Positions 42,737 through 53,513 are shown, counted from the stretch's first letter. The stretch is DNA of 64,000 bases from Carboxylicivirga sp. M1479 (GCF_007097485.1 NZ_VKDE01000010.1:1-64000), one strand, 5' to 3'. A program made the numbers and translations. The notes: generated by a model not told the origin, from the sequence alone.

Positions 42737-45643
42737 TTAGTCGGTAAAGATTTGATTCATTCTAATACTTTTAACCTTACCAAATTCACTCAACGATTTT
42801 ATATCCACTTCATTCTTATTTCCAACGATAGCAATAGAAATTGGCAAACCTTTTACATTCTCATTATAAAAAGCAACAATATCATCAAATGACATTTCTT
42901 CATAAACGGGTTTATAAATCAACCCAGGATCCTCCTCATATCCCCGTTTTTGCCATTGCTCAATATTCTGACTTAAATACCTGAAAGATGGTTTCCCAGA
43001 CCCTGATTTCTGTACCAAGTAATTTTTGATATTATCAATTCGTTCTGGCTTCAAAGGCATGTCATTTATTAGTTTCAAATATTCGTTCAGTGCATTTTTA
43101 GTATTATCTGATTGAGTTCCTATATATCCTACTAAAGCCGTTGGAGAACTTTGTATAGGCAAAGAAATGTAATTAGCATTTGCAGTGTAAGCGAACGATC
43201 TTAATTCACGTAGTTCTTGCGCTACAATACCATTAAAGCCACCACTAAAGTATTGATTAAACGCTTCGATATACGGCTCTTGCTTTAATTGATAATCGTT
43301 CGAACGAATATATAGGTATATGTCACTTTGAGATGCTTCTTTATTATGCACAAAATAAATCGTCTTATCTGCATGCTCAGAAAATGGTATAACATTAGGT
43401 GATGTAGACTTTTTTAAGTCGGAGGGGAATGCAAGACTCGATACTAAACGGCTTTTCAATTCATCAAACGGTGTTGTACCCACAAAATGCACACTGGTTT
43501 CGAACTGTGTTGCTTTTGTAAACTCTGCAGCCAAAGAACTTAAGGTAAATGCCTTTATTTCATCGGAAGACAAACGCTCCAGCATGGGTGAATTTTCACC
43601 ATACAATAAGTAGTTTCTTAAAGCTTCAACCTGGCTATCCTTATCTTTCTTTTCAATGCTTCTGCTGCCAATTGTCCCTCCAATTAATCGACTCATCTGC
43701 TTTTCATCCAACTCAGGTATTATGTATAGTTTGGATAACAAACGACAAGCATCTTCAAGATTATTCTCATCCCCAGTTAGTATTACATAGGTATAGTTTG
43801 CATCATTATAGAAGCGATAAACACAACCTAGACTACTGAACTCTTTTTTAATTTGATGAGCTTCAAATTGTGCCATGACGCCTGCTGAATTCATTAATGA
43901 TGAGGCTAAGCCAATTGCCGGTATATCGCGACTTCCTGCACCAAACTTAATGGTCATACTAAAAACATCATTTGCTTTATTTGGCGTATAAAACAGCTTC
44001 ACCCCTGGTGCCAAATCCGAGGTCTTAATGTCATTTTGAAAATCAACAAATGAAGATTTCACCTCATTTAATGGAATGTTCTTAAAGCTTTGAGCAAATA
44101 CCGAACTTTTGCCTGTTGCGGGTACAATTGGTTCTAGCTTAGGCTTTTTTATTACCTCTCCTTTCGCTGGGCTTCCTTCCATACTATAAAAAGCAAGATA
44201 ATCATCACCTAAATATTTTTTCGCCACCCTAATCACATCCTCTTTTGAAATAGACTTAACCTTTTCTGGGTAGTCAAGAAATTCATTAATTGATTTATTA
44301 TTAACAAAAGCCTTACTGCATATCAGACCGATAATTTGTGGTGACTCAAGAGCTAGTTTATACTCATTGATCTGATTAGTTTTAACAGCATTTAATAACC
44401 AGTCACTTACATTGCCATCGATCATTTTATTTAATTCTTTCTCAATAATCTTATGGATGACATTTACCGATGTAAACTTATAGGTATTTAAATCGAATGT
44501 AGGAACGGCTGAAATATTAATACTTCCTCCATATTTTCGAGTATCTGCACCCACATTAACATACTGAATATCGCCATCTAATACATACTTATCAAGCACA
44601 CCCGTTTGATTGTTATTTGAAAGAATTTCACAAAGCAAGTCTAGGGCAACTTCGTCCTCATCTCCAACTTTTATGCCTTCATATATCCAAAAAGCTTGAG
44701 GGAAAGGGGTCATTCTCACATTCTTCTTCACCTTGCCATCAAAACTTTTTTGTTGATAAACCTTGTCTTGAGGCACTTCTTTTGTCTGCCATGTACCAAA
44801 ACTTTTTTCAATCAATGGCTTTACAGCTTCAATATCAATATCACCTGAAAGGACTAATGCCATATTACCAGGCACATATTGGGTATTATAAAAATCGATC
44901 ACATCTTTTAAAGATGGGTTTTTCAAATGATCAGTGTAGCCAATTATACTTCTTCCATAAGGATGTTCTTCGCCATAAACCGCTGCACTCAATTCGTCCA
45001 TTAAGGCCGAAAAAGGATCATCAGCGTACATATTCTTTTCTTCATAAACATTTTCTAATTCCGCTTGAAACCCTCTAAAAACAGGATTTTGAAACCTTGC
45101 AGAGTATAGCTCCAACCATCTCTCTACATTGTAAGATGGAAAAGAATTATAATAAGATGTTTGATCATAACCCGTTCCAGCATTCAAGCCCGTACCCCCA
45201 ATACTCTGCACCAGATTACTGAATTCATTATTTATTGTATACTCGCCTGCTTTTAATGATAGTTCATTTATTTCTTTTGAAATCTCTTTTTTTCGTTCCG
45301 GCTCTTCAGATTCTCTCATCTCTTCAAATAATGAGATTATCTGATTATAAAATACTTTTTCAGCCTCCCAATTGGTAGTACCCAATTCTTCAGTTCCTTT
45401 AAACAGCACATGCTCTAAATAATGTGCTAAACCTGTTGATTGGATTGGTTCGTGGTATGAACCAGCTTTCACCGTAACACTTCCAAAAACGTTAGTCGCT
45501 TCAGGATCTTCATACAAAATAACAGTTAATTCGTTATCTAGTTTATAATGCTCCAGCTTTCCGGGTAGTTCTTCAGCTCTATTAATAATTGGCATACATA
45601 AAAGTACTATCAGCCAATAGAAGGTTAGTTCTTTTTGTCTCAT
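42737..45643 (-). CDS. M16-family zinc metallopeptidase (pitrilysin type)
   Basis: A 968-residue exported peptidase with a signal peptide (cleaved near NRAEELPG). The zinc motif HYLEH (His74, Glu77, His78) in the inverted HxxEH form is followed about 75-125 residues on by the third-ligand region (ENVYEEKNMYADDPF). Four M16 half-domains fit the length. The C-terminal half is the inactive partner, as in pitrilysin-type enzymes. The enzyme cuts peptides of moderate size; export suggests a periplasmic or surface role in peptide use. It lies upstream of the small lipoprotein and downstream of the SusC/SusD genes on the same strand, but a terminator (45725) separates it from them. Confidence 0.92.
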   Translation of the reverse strand: MRQKELTFYWLIVLLCMPIINRAEELPGKLEHYKLDNELTVILYEDPEATNVFGSVTVKAGSYHEPIQSTGLAHYLEHVLFKGTEELGTTNWEAEKVFYNQIISLFEEMRESEEPERKKEISKEINELSLKAGEYTINNEFSNLVQSIGGTGLNAGTGYDQTSYYNSFPSYNVERWLELYSARFQNPVFRGFQAELENVYEEKNMYADDPFSALMDELSAAVYGEEHPYGRSIIGYTDHLKNPSLKDVIDFYNTQYVPGNMALVLSGDIDIEAVKPLIEKSFGTWQTKEVPQDKVYQQKSFDGKVKKNVRMTPFPQAFWIYEGIKVGDEDEVALDLLCEILSNNNQTGVLDKYVLDGDIQYVNVGADTRKYGGSINISAVPTFDLNTYKFTSVNVIHKIIEKELNKMIDGNVSDWLLNAVKTNQINEYKLALESPQIIGLICSKAFVNNKSINEFLDYPEKVKSISKEDVIRVAKKYLGDDYLAFYSMEGSPAKGEVIKKPKLEPIVPATGKSSVFAQSFKNIPLNEVKSSFVDFQNDIKTSDLAPGVKLFYTPNKANDVFSMTIKFGAGSRDIPAIGLASSLMNSAGVMAQFEAHQIKKEFSSLGCVYRFYNDANYTYVILTGDENNLEDACRLLSKLYIIPELDEKQMSRLIGGTIGSRSIEKKDKDSQVEALRNYLLYGENSPMLERLSSDEIKAFTLSSLAAEFTKATQFETSVHFVGTTPFDELKSRLVSSLAFPSDLKKSTSPNVIPFSEHADKTIYFVHNKEASQSDIYLYIRSNDYQLKQEPYIEAFNQYFSGGFNGIVAQELRELRSFAYTANANYISLPIQSSPTALVGYIGTQSDNTKNALNEYLKLINDMPLKPERIDNIKNYLVQKSGSGKPSFRYLSQNIEQWQKRGYEEDPGLIYKPVYEEMSFDDIVAFYNENVKGLPISIAIVGNKNEVDIKSLSEFGKVKSIRMNQIFTD

Positions 45644-45724
45644 AAAATTAAGTTTAGGTGGTAAAAATGTTTAAACAATAAAAGTACCTCTACTAGAACA
45701 CTAGTAGCTTGAATCACATAATAA

Positions 45725-45748
45725 AAGCCCGAACTCGCGCTCGGGCTT
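45725..45748 (-). terminator. Terminator of the SusC/SusD-1 operon
   Basis: Perfect 8-bp arms AAGCCCGA (45725-45732) and TCGGGCTT (45741-45748) are followed on the minus strand by TTATTAT. They lie 28 bp past the lipoprotein gene stop. Confidence 0.85.
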
Positions 45749-45775
45749 ATCGCAAATATTGTTACTCAGTTCGTA

Positions 45776-46531
45776 TTATGGTAGTGTTAATATTTCATTA
45801 TAGATACCAAACGAGCCTAAATCTGGCACGTAATGAAGTAAGTCCATATCTAAATTCTTCCCATCAACAGAGCCTTCTCCTGAAACGTAAATATCTCCAT
45901 AATCACCATGAATCCATGCACGCTGTCCGCTAACTTCTATTTCATCACCATCAACAAACACTTCAACCATATAACCATCTCCGTAAAAGTCGGCTTTATA
46001 GATTGCTTGGGTATCCCCCACTAATCCTTCAACATCAACCTCCCAAGAACCACCAAATATTTCAGAAGTAAAAGTACCTTTACCTAAAGGTGTAAATACT
46101 CTCTTTTTGGTTACTTTAAGTTCAGAGTTGCTATTAAAAACAAGTGCATTTTCACCAACTAAAGTTAGTTTAATTGTGTAGGTTTTAAAAGGATCTAATG
46201 CTGATAAGTCAGAAACTGATATCTCAACTGCTGTTTCCATTACGCCTTGTTCAAAAACAAAGTCACTATTTACTAATTGAAACAGGCCATTGTCTTCCTC
46301 TGCCAATTCCATCTCCACAGAAATGGTCGTTCCTGCATCTTCTTTTAAATAACGTGCAATAGGGCATTCAACCACTAGGTTCCCGTCGCTAACTTCTAAG
46401 CCTTCTATTACTTTTTCGGGAAAATAAACATTATCTAAATCAGCTCCAGGAATAACCGGCCCTTTGTTTTCTTGGTCACAAGCACTCAGCGCTACCAAAA
46501 ACATGACTGCATATATATATATTCTTCTCAT
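45776..46531 (-). CDS. SusCD-associated surface lipoprotein
   Basis: A 251-residue lipoprotein (LVALSAC, Cys18). The first half is a beta-rich domain (VSVEMELAEEDNGLFQLV, TYTIKLTLVGEN), with spacing reminiscent of DUF1735-type modules that accompany SusD. The second half has FTSEIFGGSWEVDVEGL and a short aromatic pattern (GDGYMVEVFVDGDE). No catalytic motif is seen. It follows SusD by 32 bp, in the same operon as the SusC at 51325. Such proteins commonly bind the same ligand as the transporter at the surface. The ligand is unknown. Confidence 0.7.
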   Translation of the reverse strand: MRRIYIYAVMFLVALSACDQENKGPVIPGADLDNVYFPEKVIEGLEVSDGNLVVECPIARYLKEDAGTTISVEMELAEEDNGLFQLVNSDFVFEQGVMETAVEISVSDLSALDPFKTYTIKLTLVGENALVFNSNSELKVTKKRVFTPLGKGTFTSEIFGGSWEVDVEGLVGDTQAIYKADFYGDGYMVEVFVDGDEIEVSGQRAWIHGDYGDIYVSGEGSVDGKNLDMDLLHYVPDLGSFGIYNEILTLP

Positions 46532-46563
46532 ATGTTTTCTTTTAAAAGGTTATTCAATAAATG

Positions 46564-48144
46564 CTACCAAGGGTTTTGATCCATATCCTGATCCATTGCC
46601 TCATTTCCATCAAACTCAGCCTGAGGAATAGACATTACCCAATCAGGGCACATTGGATCTAAGGTACCGATACCACTTATTAAGTTCGAATGATTCGAAC
46701 CCGTAAAATCACGTGTAAAACCAGTTTTAGTTCTCTTAATATCATAAATACGAGGATGCTCACCCCATAATTCAATCCTCTTTTGTAAGAAAACTTCATC
46801 TAATAAAGTAACACTACCAACCGAAGGGGTTGTTGGGCCATTATCATCATTTGTTGTTAAAGTATTTGCATCACTTAAACTACTAATGTCGTAACCAGCG
46901 ATACGCTCGTCCATTAAATCAGCTAACAACTGACGCGCCTCTCCATAGTTAGTCAACATACAAGCTGCCTCAGCCATAATCAACATCATTTCTTCGTGAC
47001 GCATAAAAACATAATCACCAGCACCTGTGGATTGATTCTTAAACTGGAATTTAAACTGATTGTAACTTAGCTGCGTTCCTGTAGGTTGTTCATCCTCTGA
47101 AGGAATAGCTCCATTCCACCAATCCTTGCGAATGTCGTTATCATCAACTTGTTCATAAAGCCAATTACTTACACACACTCTCGATTTAAATGCATAATAA
47201 TCTGAAGCACTCGCATCCATGTGACCAAACAGTCCGGCACGTCCAGCACCAGGAACCTGATCGTCGATCACTTCGAATCCCCACAACACTGACTTATTAG
47301 AAATATCATTAAAAGCATAGCCACCTTTAATATCTGCTTCTGAAATCATGACAGTATTTCCAGTCAAAGCTTCTTTTGCTGCATCATAAGCATCTTGCCA
47401 ACGCTGCTGCTCAATCATTATCTGAGCTTTTATACCATTAGCTGTATAGTAATCGATATTAGAAATATGAACTTTTTCAGCTGCTTTATCGGGATTAAGA
47501 CGTACAATAGCACTATCAATATCCGCATTTACTTGATCATAAACTTCTGCTAAAGTACCTCTTCCTTTACCTTCTGTATCAATGGTTGTTGGTTCGGTAT
47601 ATATTGGCACACCAGGTAAACTTTCGTTACCAACATAAGTTTGCTGATAGAATCTGGCTAAATTAAAGTAACAGAAAGCACGTAAAGCAAAAGCTTGCCC
47701 CATCAATGAGTTCACCTTTGTTGGTGCACCTGATAAAGTTTCTTTCGATGCCAATATTGAATTTGCATTTGTTATCAAGGTATAATAAAAATTCCATGTT
47801 GAATATGGGCGACCTGAAGTATGCGTATAATCTGACTTCACCTGATATTTATAATCGTAGTAAAACCAACCACTACCTTGTTCGTTCTGCACCATATCTT
47901 CGGCCATTAATCCGCCACAATGCATTAAGGCAACATGACCAAATTGCTCATGTTCCCATCCTCCACCCCAGCCGGTTTGGTACATGGCTCTATATAGTCC
48001 ATTAATGGTACTCATTGCTTTATCCACATCTGAAAAAAGCTCTGGACCTGAAGCCTGATCCGTCGGAAATGTATCCAAGTTGTCTTCACATCCAATGAAA
48101 GAAGCAACAAGAAAAACTGCTATTAAAAATTTATATAATTTCAT
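46564..48144 (-). CDS. SusD/RagB-family surface lipoprotein, pair 1
   Basis: A 526-residue lipoprotein (SFIGC, Cys19) starting EDNLDTFPTDQASG, the usual SusD opening. TPR-like helices and the RagB/SusD fold follow, with FALRAFCYFNLARFYQQTY (about 152-170), GRGTLAEVYDQVNADIDSA and the C-terminal LQKRIELWGEHPRIYDIKRTKTG. It caps the SusC barrel and delivers substrate. It lies 13 bp downstream of SusC pair 1. The substrate is unknown, since no degradative enzyme is in the operon, although an M16 peptidase lies downstream. Confidence 0.95.
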   Translation of the reverse strand: MKLYKFLIAVFLVASFIGCEDNLDTFPTDQASGPELFSDVDKAMSTINGLYRAMYQTGWGGGWEHEQFGHVALMHCGGLMAEDMVQNEQGSGWFYYDYKYQVKSDYTHTSGRPYSTWNFYYTLITNANSILASKETLSGAPTKVNSLMGQAFALRAFCYFNLARFYQQTYVGNESLPGVPIYTEPTTIDTEGKGRGTLAEVYDQVNADIDSAIVRLNPDKAAEKVHISNIDYYTANGIKAQIMIEQQRWQDAYDAAKEALTGNTVMISEADIKGGYAFNDISNKSVLWGFEVIDDQVPGAGRAGLFGHMDASASDYYAFKSRVCVSNWLYEQVDDNDIRKDWWNGAIPSEDEQPTGTQLSYNQFKFQFKNQSTGAGDYVFMRHEEMMLIMAEAACMLTNYGEARQLLADLMDERIAGYDISSLSDANTLTTNDDNGPTTPSVGSVTLLDEVFLQKRIELWGEHPRIYDIKRTKTGFTRDFTGSNHSNLISGIGTLDPMCPDWVMSIPQAEFDGNEAMDQDMDQNPW

Positions 48145-48157
48145 AATTTGGGCTATT

Positions 48158-51100
48158 TTAGAATTTTACATCAAGTCCAATAAGTGTAGTTTTCACCGGC
48201 GCATACACAAAGTCTGTTGAGCCAGAGAAGTTGTATTGAGGATCCATTCCATCAAGATGTGAGAATAACGCCAGGTTATCCATTGTAAGATAAATACGTA
48301 CTTTTTCCAGTCCGATACTTGCTCCAATGTTCTTAGGAAGTGTATATCCTACAGTTATATTCTTAATTGCGAAATATGAAGCATCAATCAAATCAGCGTT
48401 CGTTTGTGCTCTATCGAACCCTGTTCCATTTTCAATTCTTGGAACATCAGTAATATCTCCTGGTTGTCTCCAAGCTCTCGAAATGTTTTTATGATAGTTT
48501 GCTCCAACGTAAGTCGGATTCATCAAACCACGGTATACGCCATCAAATACCTCTCCACCTACTGAAAAAGTTGTTAAGAATGAGGCATCGAAATTGGTGA
48601 AAATTTTAAAATCACTTCCAAACGAACCATAAAAATCAGGTATACGACTTCCCATTATCTTACGAGAATTAACAGCCTCATTTTTACTATCCGAAACTGA
48701 ATACACCATATTTCCGTCGGCATCTTCTTCAAAAACATGATAAAGCTGAGCTCCAGTTGTAGGATCAACACCTGCACTCTCTGACAACCAGAAAGAGTTG
48801 ATTTCTTCACCTACTTTATTAATACGGGTACCGGAAATAATCTGATCTTTCTCACCGTCAAGCTTTAAAATCTCATTATGAACGGTAGATAGGTTCACAT
48901 TAGCAAACCATTCAAAGTTAGTTGACTTAATAATATCAACTGTTGTACTAAATTCGAAACCTCTGTTGAGCATCTCACCAACGTTATCCCAATAACTTGC
49001 AAAACCAGTTGAAAGTGGCATTGGTTTCTGCATTAACATGTCAATCGTTTTACGATTATAATATTCTAAAGAGAAGTTGGCTCTATTAAAAATACGTGCC
49101 TCTACTCCTATATTAAAGTTCAGATTCTCTTCCCACTTAATATTTTCATTACCCAGTGATGCCAATCGGGCACCTCCAAGTGTTGAGTTAGGAACGTCAA
49201 GATTATACAATGACTGCCACGCATAAAAGTTATTAGTTGTTGTTGTACTGATGTTGTCGTTTCCTTGCAATCCATAACTCGCTTTTAATTTCAAGTTATC
49301 AATCCATGAAACACCATCCATAAAACTTTCTTCTGATACACGCCATGACGCACCAACCGACCAGAAATTACCCCAGCGATTGTCTTTATGGAAACGTGAC
49401 GATGCATCAGCACGGAAACTAGCACTGAAATAATAACGATCCATAAAATCATAGGTTAAGTTCGTGAAGTATGACTCAATAGCATAGTTATCTTCAAACG
49501 ATGTCAAATCAACAGTAGTCGTTCCTGGAGCCAATTCAACAATTCCAGGGAAAGGAAAGCCAGTTTTCGTACCTGTCATATAATTATACTTATAGGCATA
49601 ATTTTCATGACCTAACAGTACATTTAATTTACTCTGACCAAACTCTTTTTCATATCGAACTAACTGATTCCAGGTATAAGCAAAGGTTCTAGAGGTTACT
49701 TTATTTAATCTACCATTGGAGCTAACATAGTTTCCAAAGTCCGGATTATAATAACTGAATTGATTTCTTGTTACGTAATCAAACCCAAGGTTGGTTACTA
49801 CACTTAAGCCTTTTACTGCCTTAGCAATACCATCACCAAGTAAATCAATATGGAAACGTCCGGAAACATTATCATACTTAACTTTACTTTCATCTTCATA
49901 TAGGGTTGCTACTGAGTTAAAATTTGGCTGAGCACCACTAGGGCGGTTAATACCATAGTCGAACTGTTTGTCTCCAGTTTCTGATAACACAAGACTTCCA
50001 TCTCTATCGCGCACATAAACGGGATAAATCGGAGCCATAAACTGAGCCGAATACCAAACATTTGAAGTAGAAGAACCTGTTGAAGCTAAATAATCCGTGT
50101 TCGTTTGTGCGAAGTTAATACTACCGCCATACTTAAACCACTCCTTAGCATCTACCTCAGCACCAACACGACCTGAGAAACGTTCAAAATTTGTATTCTT
50201 CAATAAGCCTTCTTCGCTTAAATATGCAAACGACGAAAACATTCTAGTTTTCTCAGTACCTCCATTAACAAGAATTTGATACTCCTGACGAACGGCATTT
50301 TCATTGGTTACTTCGTCTAACCAGTCACTTTCGAATGCACGTGTGGCATTTGGATTTACCAGTCCGGTTGCTGGATCAATGAGTTCACCTACTGGCATGC
50401 TATAAAAGTTATACTGCTCGTCAACTCCAAAGATTCCTGTACTACTTCCCATTTCATCAACGGCCATTTGACCTGCTAGCGATGGATCAACACCATCCTG
50501 ATAGATGAATTGATTTTTGTAACCATGGTAAACAGCTTCAATGTACTCATCAGAATTCAATGTTTCATAAGGTTTCACAGCTCTATTGGCAAAACCATGT
50601 GATACTTTAAGCTCAACTGATGTTTTACCTTTTTTACCTTTTTTGGTAGTTATTAAAACAACACCGTTAGCACCTCGAGAACCATATAAAGCACCAGCAG
50701 AGGCATCTTTCAATACAGTTACTGACTCAATATCACTATTGCTAATAGCATTAAGGTTACCATCATACGGAACACCATCAACAACATACAGCGGATCATT
50801 ACTTGAGTTAATAGAGCCGAACCCGCGAATTCGAATAGAAGCACCAGAACCTGGCTGACCAGATCCGGAAGTAGTTTGAACACCAGCAATTTGGCCATCA
50901 ATAGCTTTAGTGACATTTGCCGCTACACGTTTTTCTAATTTTTCGGCAGCAACAACTTCAGCTGATCCTGTAAATGATTCCTTTTTAGCTGTACCGTAGG
51001 CAACAACCATAACTTCACCTACATCAACAGCATCACTTTGCATCGCAGCATCAATATTCGTTTGCCCTGTGTAGGCCACTTCTTGCGAGGTCATACCTAC

Positions 51101-51325
51101 AAATGAGAATACGATAATGCTAGCATCATTGGGAACTGATAGGTTATAGGTACCATCGGGTGTGGTAACGGTACCAATTGTAGTTCCTTTTACAAAAACT
51201 GAAACGCCTGGTATTGGATTACCATCAGAAGCGTCAGTCACAGTACCGGTTAAATTCGTGGTTTGAGCAAAAGTTTGCCAACCAAGCATAACCATAAGCG
51301 AAAGTGCAAATAGTACTTTCTTCAT
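48158..51325 (-). CDS. SusC/RagA-family TonB-dependent transporter, pair 1
   Basis: A 1055-residue outer-membrane transporter. It has a signal peptide (to TFAQ), a carboxypeptidase-like regulatory domain (about 22-100, TGTVTDASDGNPIPGVSV), a TonB box (EVMVVAYGTAKKESFTGS), a plug with SusC signature (SSNDPLYVVDGVPYDG), a VLKDASAGALYGSRGANG segment and a large barrel ending in VKTTLIGLDVKF. It forms the channel under SusD at 46564. The N-terminal 100 residues are very close to those of SusC 2 and 3, while the barrels differ. Transcription probably begins at the TACATTTG box at 51375. The start is preceded by the AAACCTTTAGTCT leader. Confidence 0.96.
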   Translation of the reverse strand: MKKVLFALSLMVMLGWQTFAQTTNLTGTVTDASDGNPIPGVSVFVKGTTIGTVTTPDGTYNLSVPNDASIIVFSFVGMTSQEVAYTGQTNIDAAMQSDAVDVGEVMVVAYGTAKKESFTGSAEVVAAEKLEKRVAANVTKAIDGQIAGVQTTSGSGQPGSGASIRIRGFGSINSSNDPLYVVDGVPYDGNLNAISNSDIESVTVLKDASAGALYGSRGANGVVLITTKKGKKGKTSVELKVSHGFANRAVKPYETLNSDEYIEAVYHGYKNQFIYQDGVDPSLAGQMAVDEMGSSTGIFGVDEQYNFYSMPVGELIDPATGLVNPNATRAFESDWLDEVTNENAVRQEYQILVNGGTEKTRMFSSFAYLSEEGLLKNTNFERFSGRVGAEVDAKEWFKYGGSINFAQTNTDYLASTGSSTSNVWYSAQFMAPIYPVYVRDRDGSLVLSETGDKQFDYGINRPSGAQPNFNSVATLYEDESKVKYDNVSGRFHIDLLGDGIAKAVKGLSVVTNLGFDYVTRNQFSYYNPDFGNYVSSNGRLNKVTSRTFAYTWNQLVRYEKEFGQSKLNVLLGHENYAYKYNYMTGTKTGFPFPGIVELAPGTTTVDLTSFEDNYAIESYFTNLTYDFMDRYYFSASFRADASSRFHKDNRWGNFWSVGASWRVSEESFMDGVSWIDNLKLKASYGLQGNDNISTTTTNNFYAWQSLYNLDVPNSTLGGARLASLGNENIKWEENLNFNIGVEARIFNRANFSLEYYNRKTIDMLMQKPMPLSTGFASYWDNVGEMLNRGFEFSTTVDIIKSTNFEWFANVNLSTVHNEILKLDGEKDQIISGTRINKVGEEINSFWLSESAGVDPTTGAQLYHVFEEDADGNMVYSVSDSKNEAVNSRKIMGSRIPDFYGSFGSDFKIFTNFDASFLTTFSVGGEVFDGVYRGLMNPTYVGANYHKNISRAWRQPGDITDVPRIENGTGFDRAQTNADLIDASYFAIKNITVGYTLPKNIGASIGLEKVRIYLTMDNLALFSHLDGMDPQYNFSGSTDFVYAPVKTTLIGLDVKF

Positions 51326-51374
51326 AGACTAAAGGTTTAAAAATTAATAATTGTGATAATTGTTAGTTTCAAAC

Positions 51375-51382
51375 CAAATGTA
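51375..51382 (-). promoter_or_regulatory. Bacteroidota -7 promoter box of SusC pair 1
   Basis: TACATTTG on the minus strand fits TAnnTTTG and lies 50 bp ahead of the start codon. The surrounding sequence (GTTAAAAAATATG upstream, TTTGG downstream) is conserved ahead of SusC pair 2 at the matching position. Confidence 0.65.
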
Positions 51383-51814
51383 ACAATACTTTCTATTTTT
51401 TCATATTTTTTAACACTATTCCGACAGACTTTTACTTATTTATGTTCAAATATTGAAAAATTTCAAGGCAAAAGGCACCTTTTCATGTGTATCATGCTTT
51501 TAAATCACACATTTACTTGGCTTTTTATATTACTTATAATTGCAGCCCAATAAATAGGTGTGTAATTTTTAACATTCTACTATTACCCACAAATAGATAA
51601 TAAACTCTAACAATTAATTTGGAAGCAATGAAATAATAGGTAAGAGAGGGAGATTAACGAAACTTGAAACCAACAAGGATCGTATTTAAGTCGTATATAA
51701 GCCAATTACTCTTTACGTATTAACTCAAATTATTATTTGGACGCATGTACTGAACAAGATTACAAAAGATAAAATCGCATCAGAATAAGCAACATACTAT
51801 AAAAAGATTTATAA
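51383..51814. other. Intergenic region between SusC 1 and the SusCD 2 terminator
   Basis: About 430 bp with low complexity and no gene I can support. It lies upstream of the SusC 1 promoter and may hold regulator sites, but no clear inverted or direct repeat was found. Confidence 0.45.
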
Positions 51815-51820
51815 AATAAA

Positions 51821-51846
51821 AAAGCTCGACTAAATAGCCGAGCTTT
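51821..51846 (-). terminator. Terminator of SusCD pair 2
   Basis: The arms AAAGCTCG (51821-51828) and CGAGCTTT (51839-51846) are perfectly complementary with a short loop. On the minus strand a T run follows. They lie 22 bp past the SusD 2 stop. Confidence 0.87.
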
Positions 51847-51867
51847 AAAATAATATGAATACCAGAA

Positions 51868-53487
51868 TTAATACTTATTCTGGTCGTCTTCTGTTAAGTT
51901 TGGATTCGCATCAATTTCCATTTGTGGAATCTTCCAAACCCACTTTGGATTATCTGATGGTCTATCCTGCTTAAAACCATTCTGGTAAAGCACTGAAGAA
52001 GCACCAGAACCTGTTTGGTCAAGAGGATCATTCCAACGAATATGATCGTGGAAACTAAAGCCTTCACCCCATAACTCTACGTGACGTTGGAATTTCACTT
52101 CAGCCATTAAGGCATCTTGTGTACCAAAAACAGAAACATCGTAACTTGGATTTCTTTCAGTACCTAATACAGCTAAAGCTGCCTGAGCCTCAGTAACCAT
52201 GTTCAACATTGCATATGCTTCTGCCTCGATAAGGTACATTTCTGAAGCACGCATAAAAATCACATCATCCGGATCAATTGTTCCACCATTTGCATTTAAG
52301 AACTTCACTGACATATACGGGTGAGTGTGGTGACCTGATGTCATGCGATACTCTGTTTGAATTGCAGCCTTTGCAGCTTTAAATTCCGCATCAGTATCAT
52401 AATTAGGATCAGTCTCATAACTTCCACCCCAGCCATTAGATGCATTTTTATTACTATTAGGAGCAGTAGGCAACCACAACTTTGTTCTGTAGTCAGTAGC
52501 TGGTAATGCATCGTAAATAGCATTATTAATCATCTTAGGATTACCTCTATTCTGGCTACCGTTAAAATTGGTACCTAGGTAATAAAAGTAAGCTGCATAG
52601 TAATTCGTTTCTGAATCAATTACATGACCACCCCAAATTACTTCCGGTAAGTTATATGAATTAAACCCACTTAAATAATCAGCCTCATTCATTAAAGAAT
52701 AACCCTTGCGAGCTTCAGCAGCTGCACTTGCAGCTACAGCCCAATCACCTTTTGATAAAGCAATACGTGCTTTTATACCATAAGCCGCATTTTGTGAGAT
52801 ATGCGAATTATTATTTGGAGCAGTAGCATCAGCTAAATATGAAATAGACATGTCGATGTCTTTTTCAATCTGGTCGTAAATTGCTTGAACTGACGAACGT
52901 CCTTCACTAGTGTAAGGAGCCTCAGTTGTAAACAATAACGGCACACCAGGCTCTGTGCTAGGGTCTGCGCTTATCAAATAACCTTTTGCATACGTCATTA
53001 CCAATTGGTGGTATGCCCAAGCTCTATAAGCATGCGCTTGACCTAAAATATTAGACATAAAAGCATCCACTGGCATTTGAGCCTCTTCCACCTTGTTAAT
53101 GATAGAGTTAGCACTTGCAATAAAGTGGTAACGCTGGTACCAAACATTACGAGGTGTTGTATAAGTGGCACTAATGTGTGTTTGCCATTGTAAATCAGAA
53201 CGCATCCAACCATTACCTGGTGAAGAGTGAATAACATTACCTCCCATAGCATCATATGATGGTAAGAAGTGACTCTGACCAGTTCTTGACCAAGAAGCTC
53301 CTTCAAGAGGTGACTGAGAATACATCTGACGATGTAAGCCATTAAGGATCAGCATCATGTTATCCGGAGATGACAATGCTGCTTCTGCAGATATTGAATC
53401 CGTTGGAGTTGTCTCAAGGAAGTCTTTCGAACAACCTGAAAATATGACCAACACAGCAATTAAAGCTAAAAATATATTTCGTTTCAT
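51868..53487 (-). CDS. SusD/RagB-family surface lipoprotein, pair 2
   Basis: A 539-residue lipoprotein (IFSGC, Cys19) with the SusD opening SKDFLETTPTDSISAEAAL. Typical segments are GQAHAYRAWAYHQLVMTYAKGY (about 149-170), RSSVQAIYDQIEKDIDMSIS and the end FQRHVELWGEGFSFHDHIRW. It is the binding lid of the SusC at 56702, 26 bp upstream. It differs enough from SusD 1 and 3 to imply another ligand. No enzyme gene accompanies the pair; a terminator follows directly. Confidence 0.95.
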   Translation of the reverse strand: MKRNIFLALIAVLVIFSGCSKDFLETTPTDSISAEAALSSPDNMMLILNGLHRQMYSQSPLEGASWSRTGQSHFLPSYDAMGGNVIHSSPGNGWMRSDLQWQTHISATYTTPRNVWYQRYHFIASANSIINKVEEAQMPVDAFMSNILGQAHAYRAWAYHQLVMTYAKGYLISADPSTEPGVPLLFTTEAPYTSEGRSSVQAIYDQIEKDIDMSISYLADATAPNNNSHISQNAAYGIKARIALSKGDWAVAASAAAEARKGYSLMNEADYLSGFNSYNLPEVIWGGHVIDSETNYYAAYFYYLGTNFNGSQNRGNPKMINNAIYDALPATDYRTKLWLPTAPNSNKNASNGWGGSYETDPNYDTDAEFKAAKAAIQTEYRMTSGHHTHPYMSVKFLNANGGTIDPDDVIFMRASEMYLIEAEAYAMLNMVTEAQAALAVLGTERNPSYDVSVFGTQDALMAEVKFQRHVELWGEGFSFHDHIRWNDPLDQTGSGASSVLYQNGFKQDRPSDNPKWVWKIPQMEIDANPNLTEDDQNKY

Positions 53488-53513
53488 ATTTATCTATTTT
53501 TACAATTTAATTC

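Noticed and set aside
51353-51553. A 66-codon frame on the plus strand upstream of SusC 1
   Set aside because: It overlaps the conserved promoter of SusC 1 on the other strand and has no family match.
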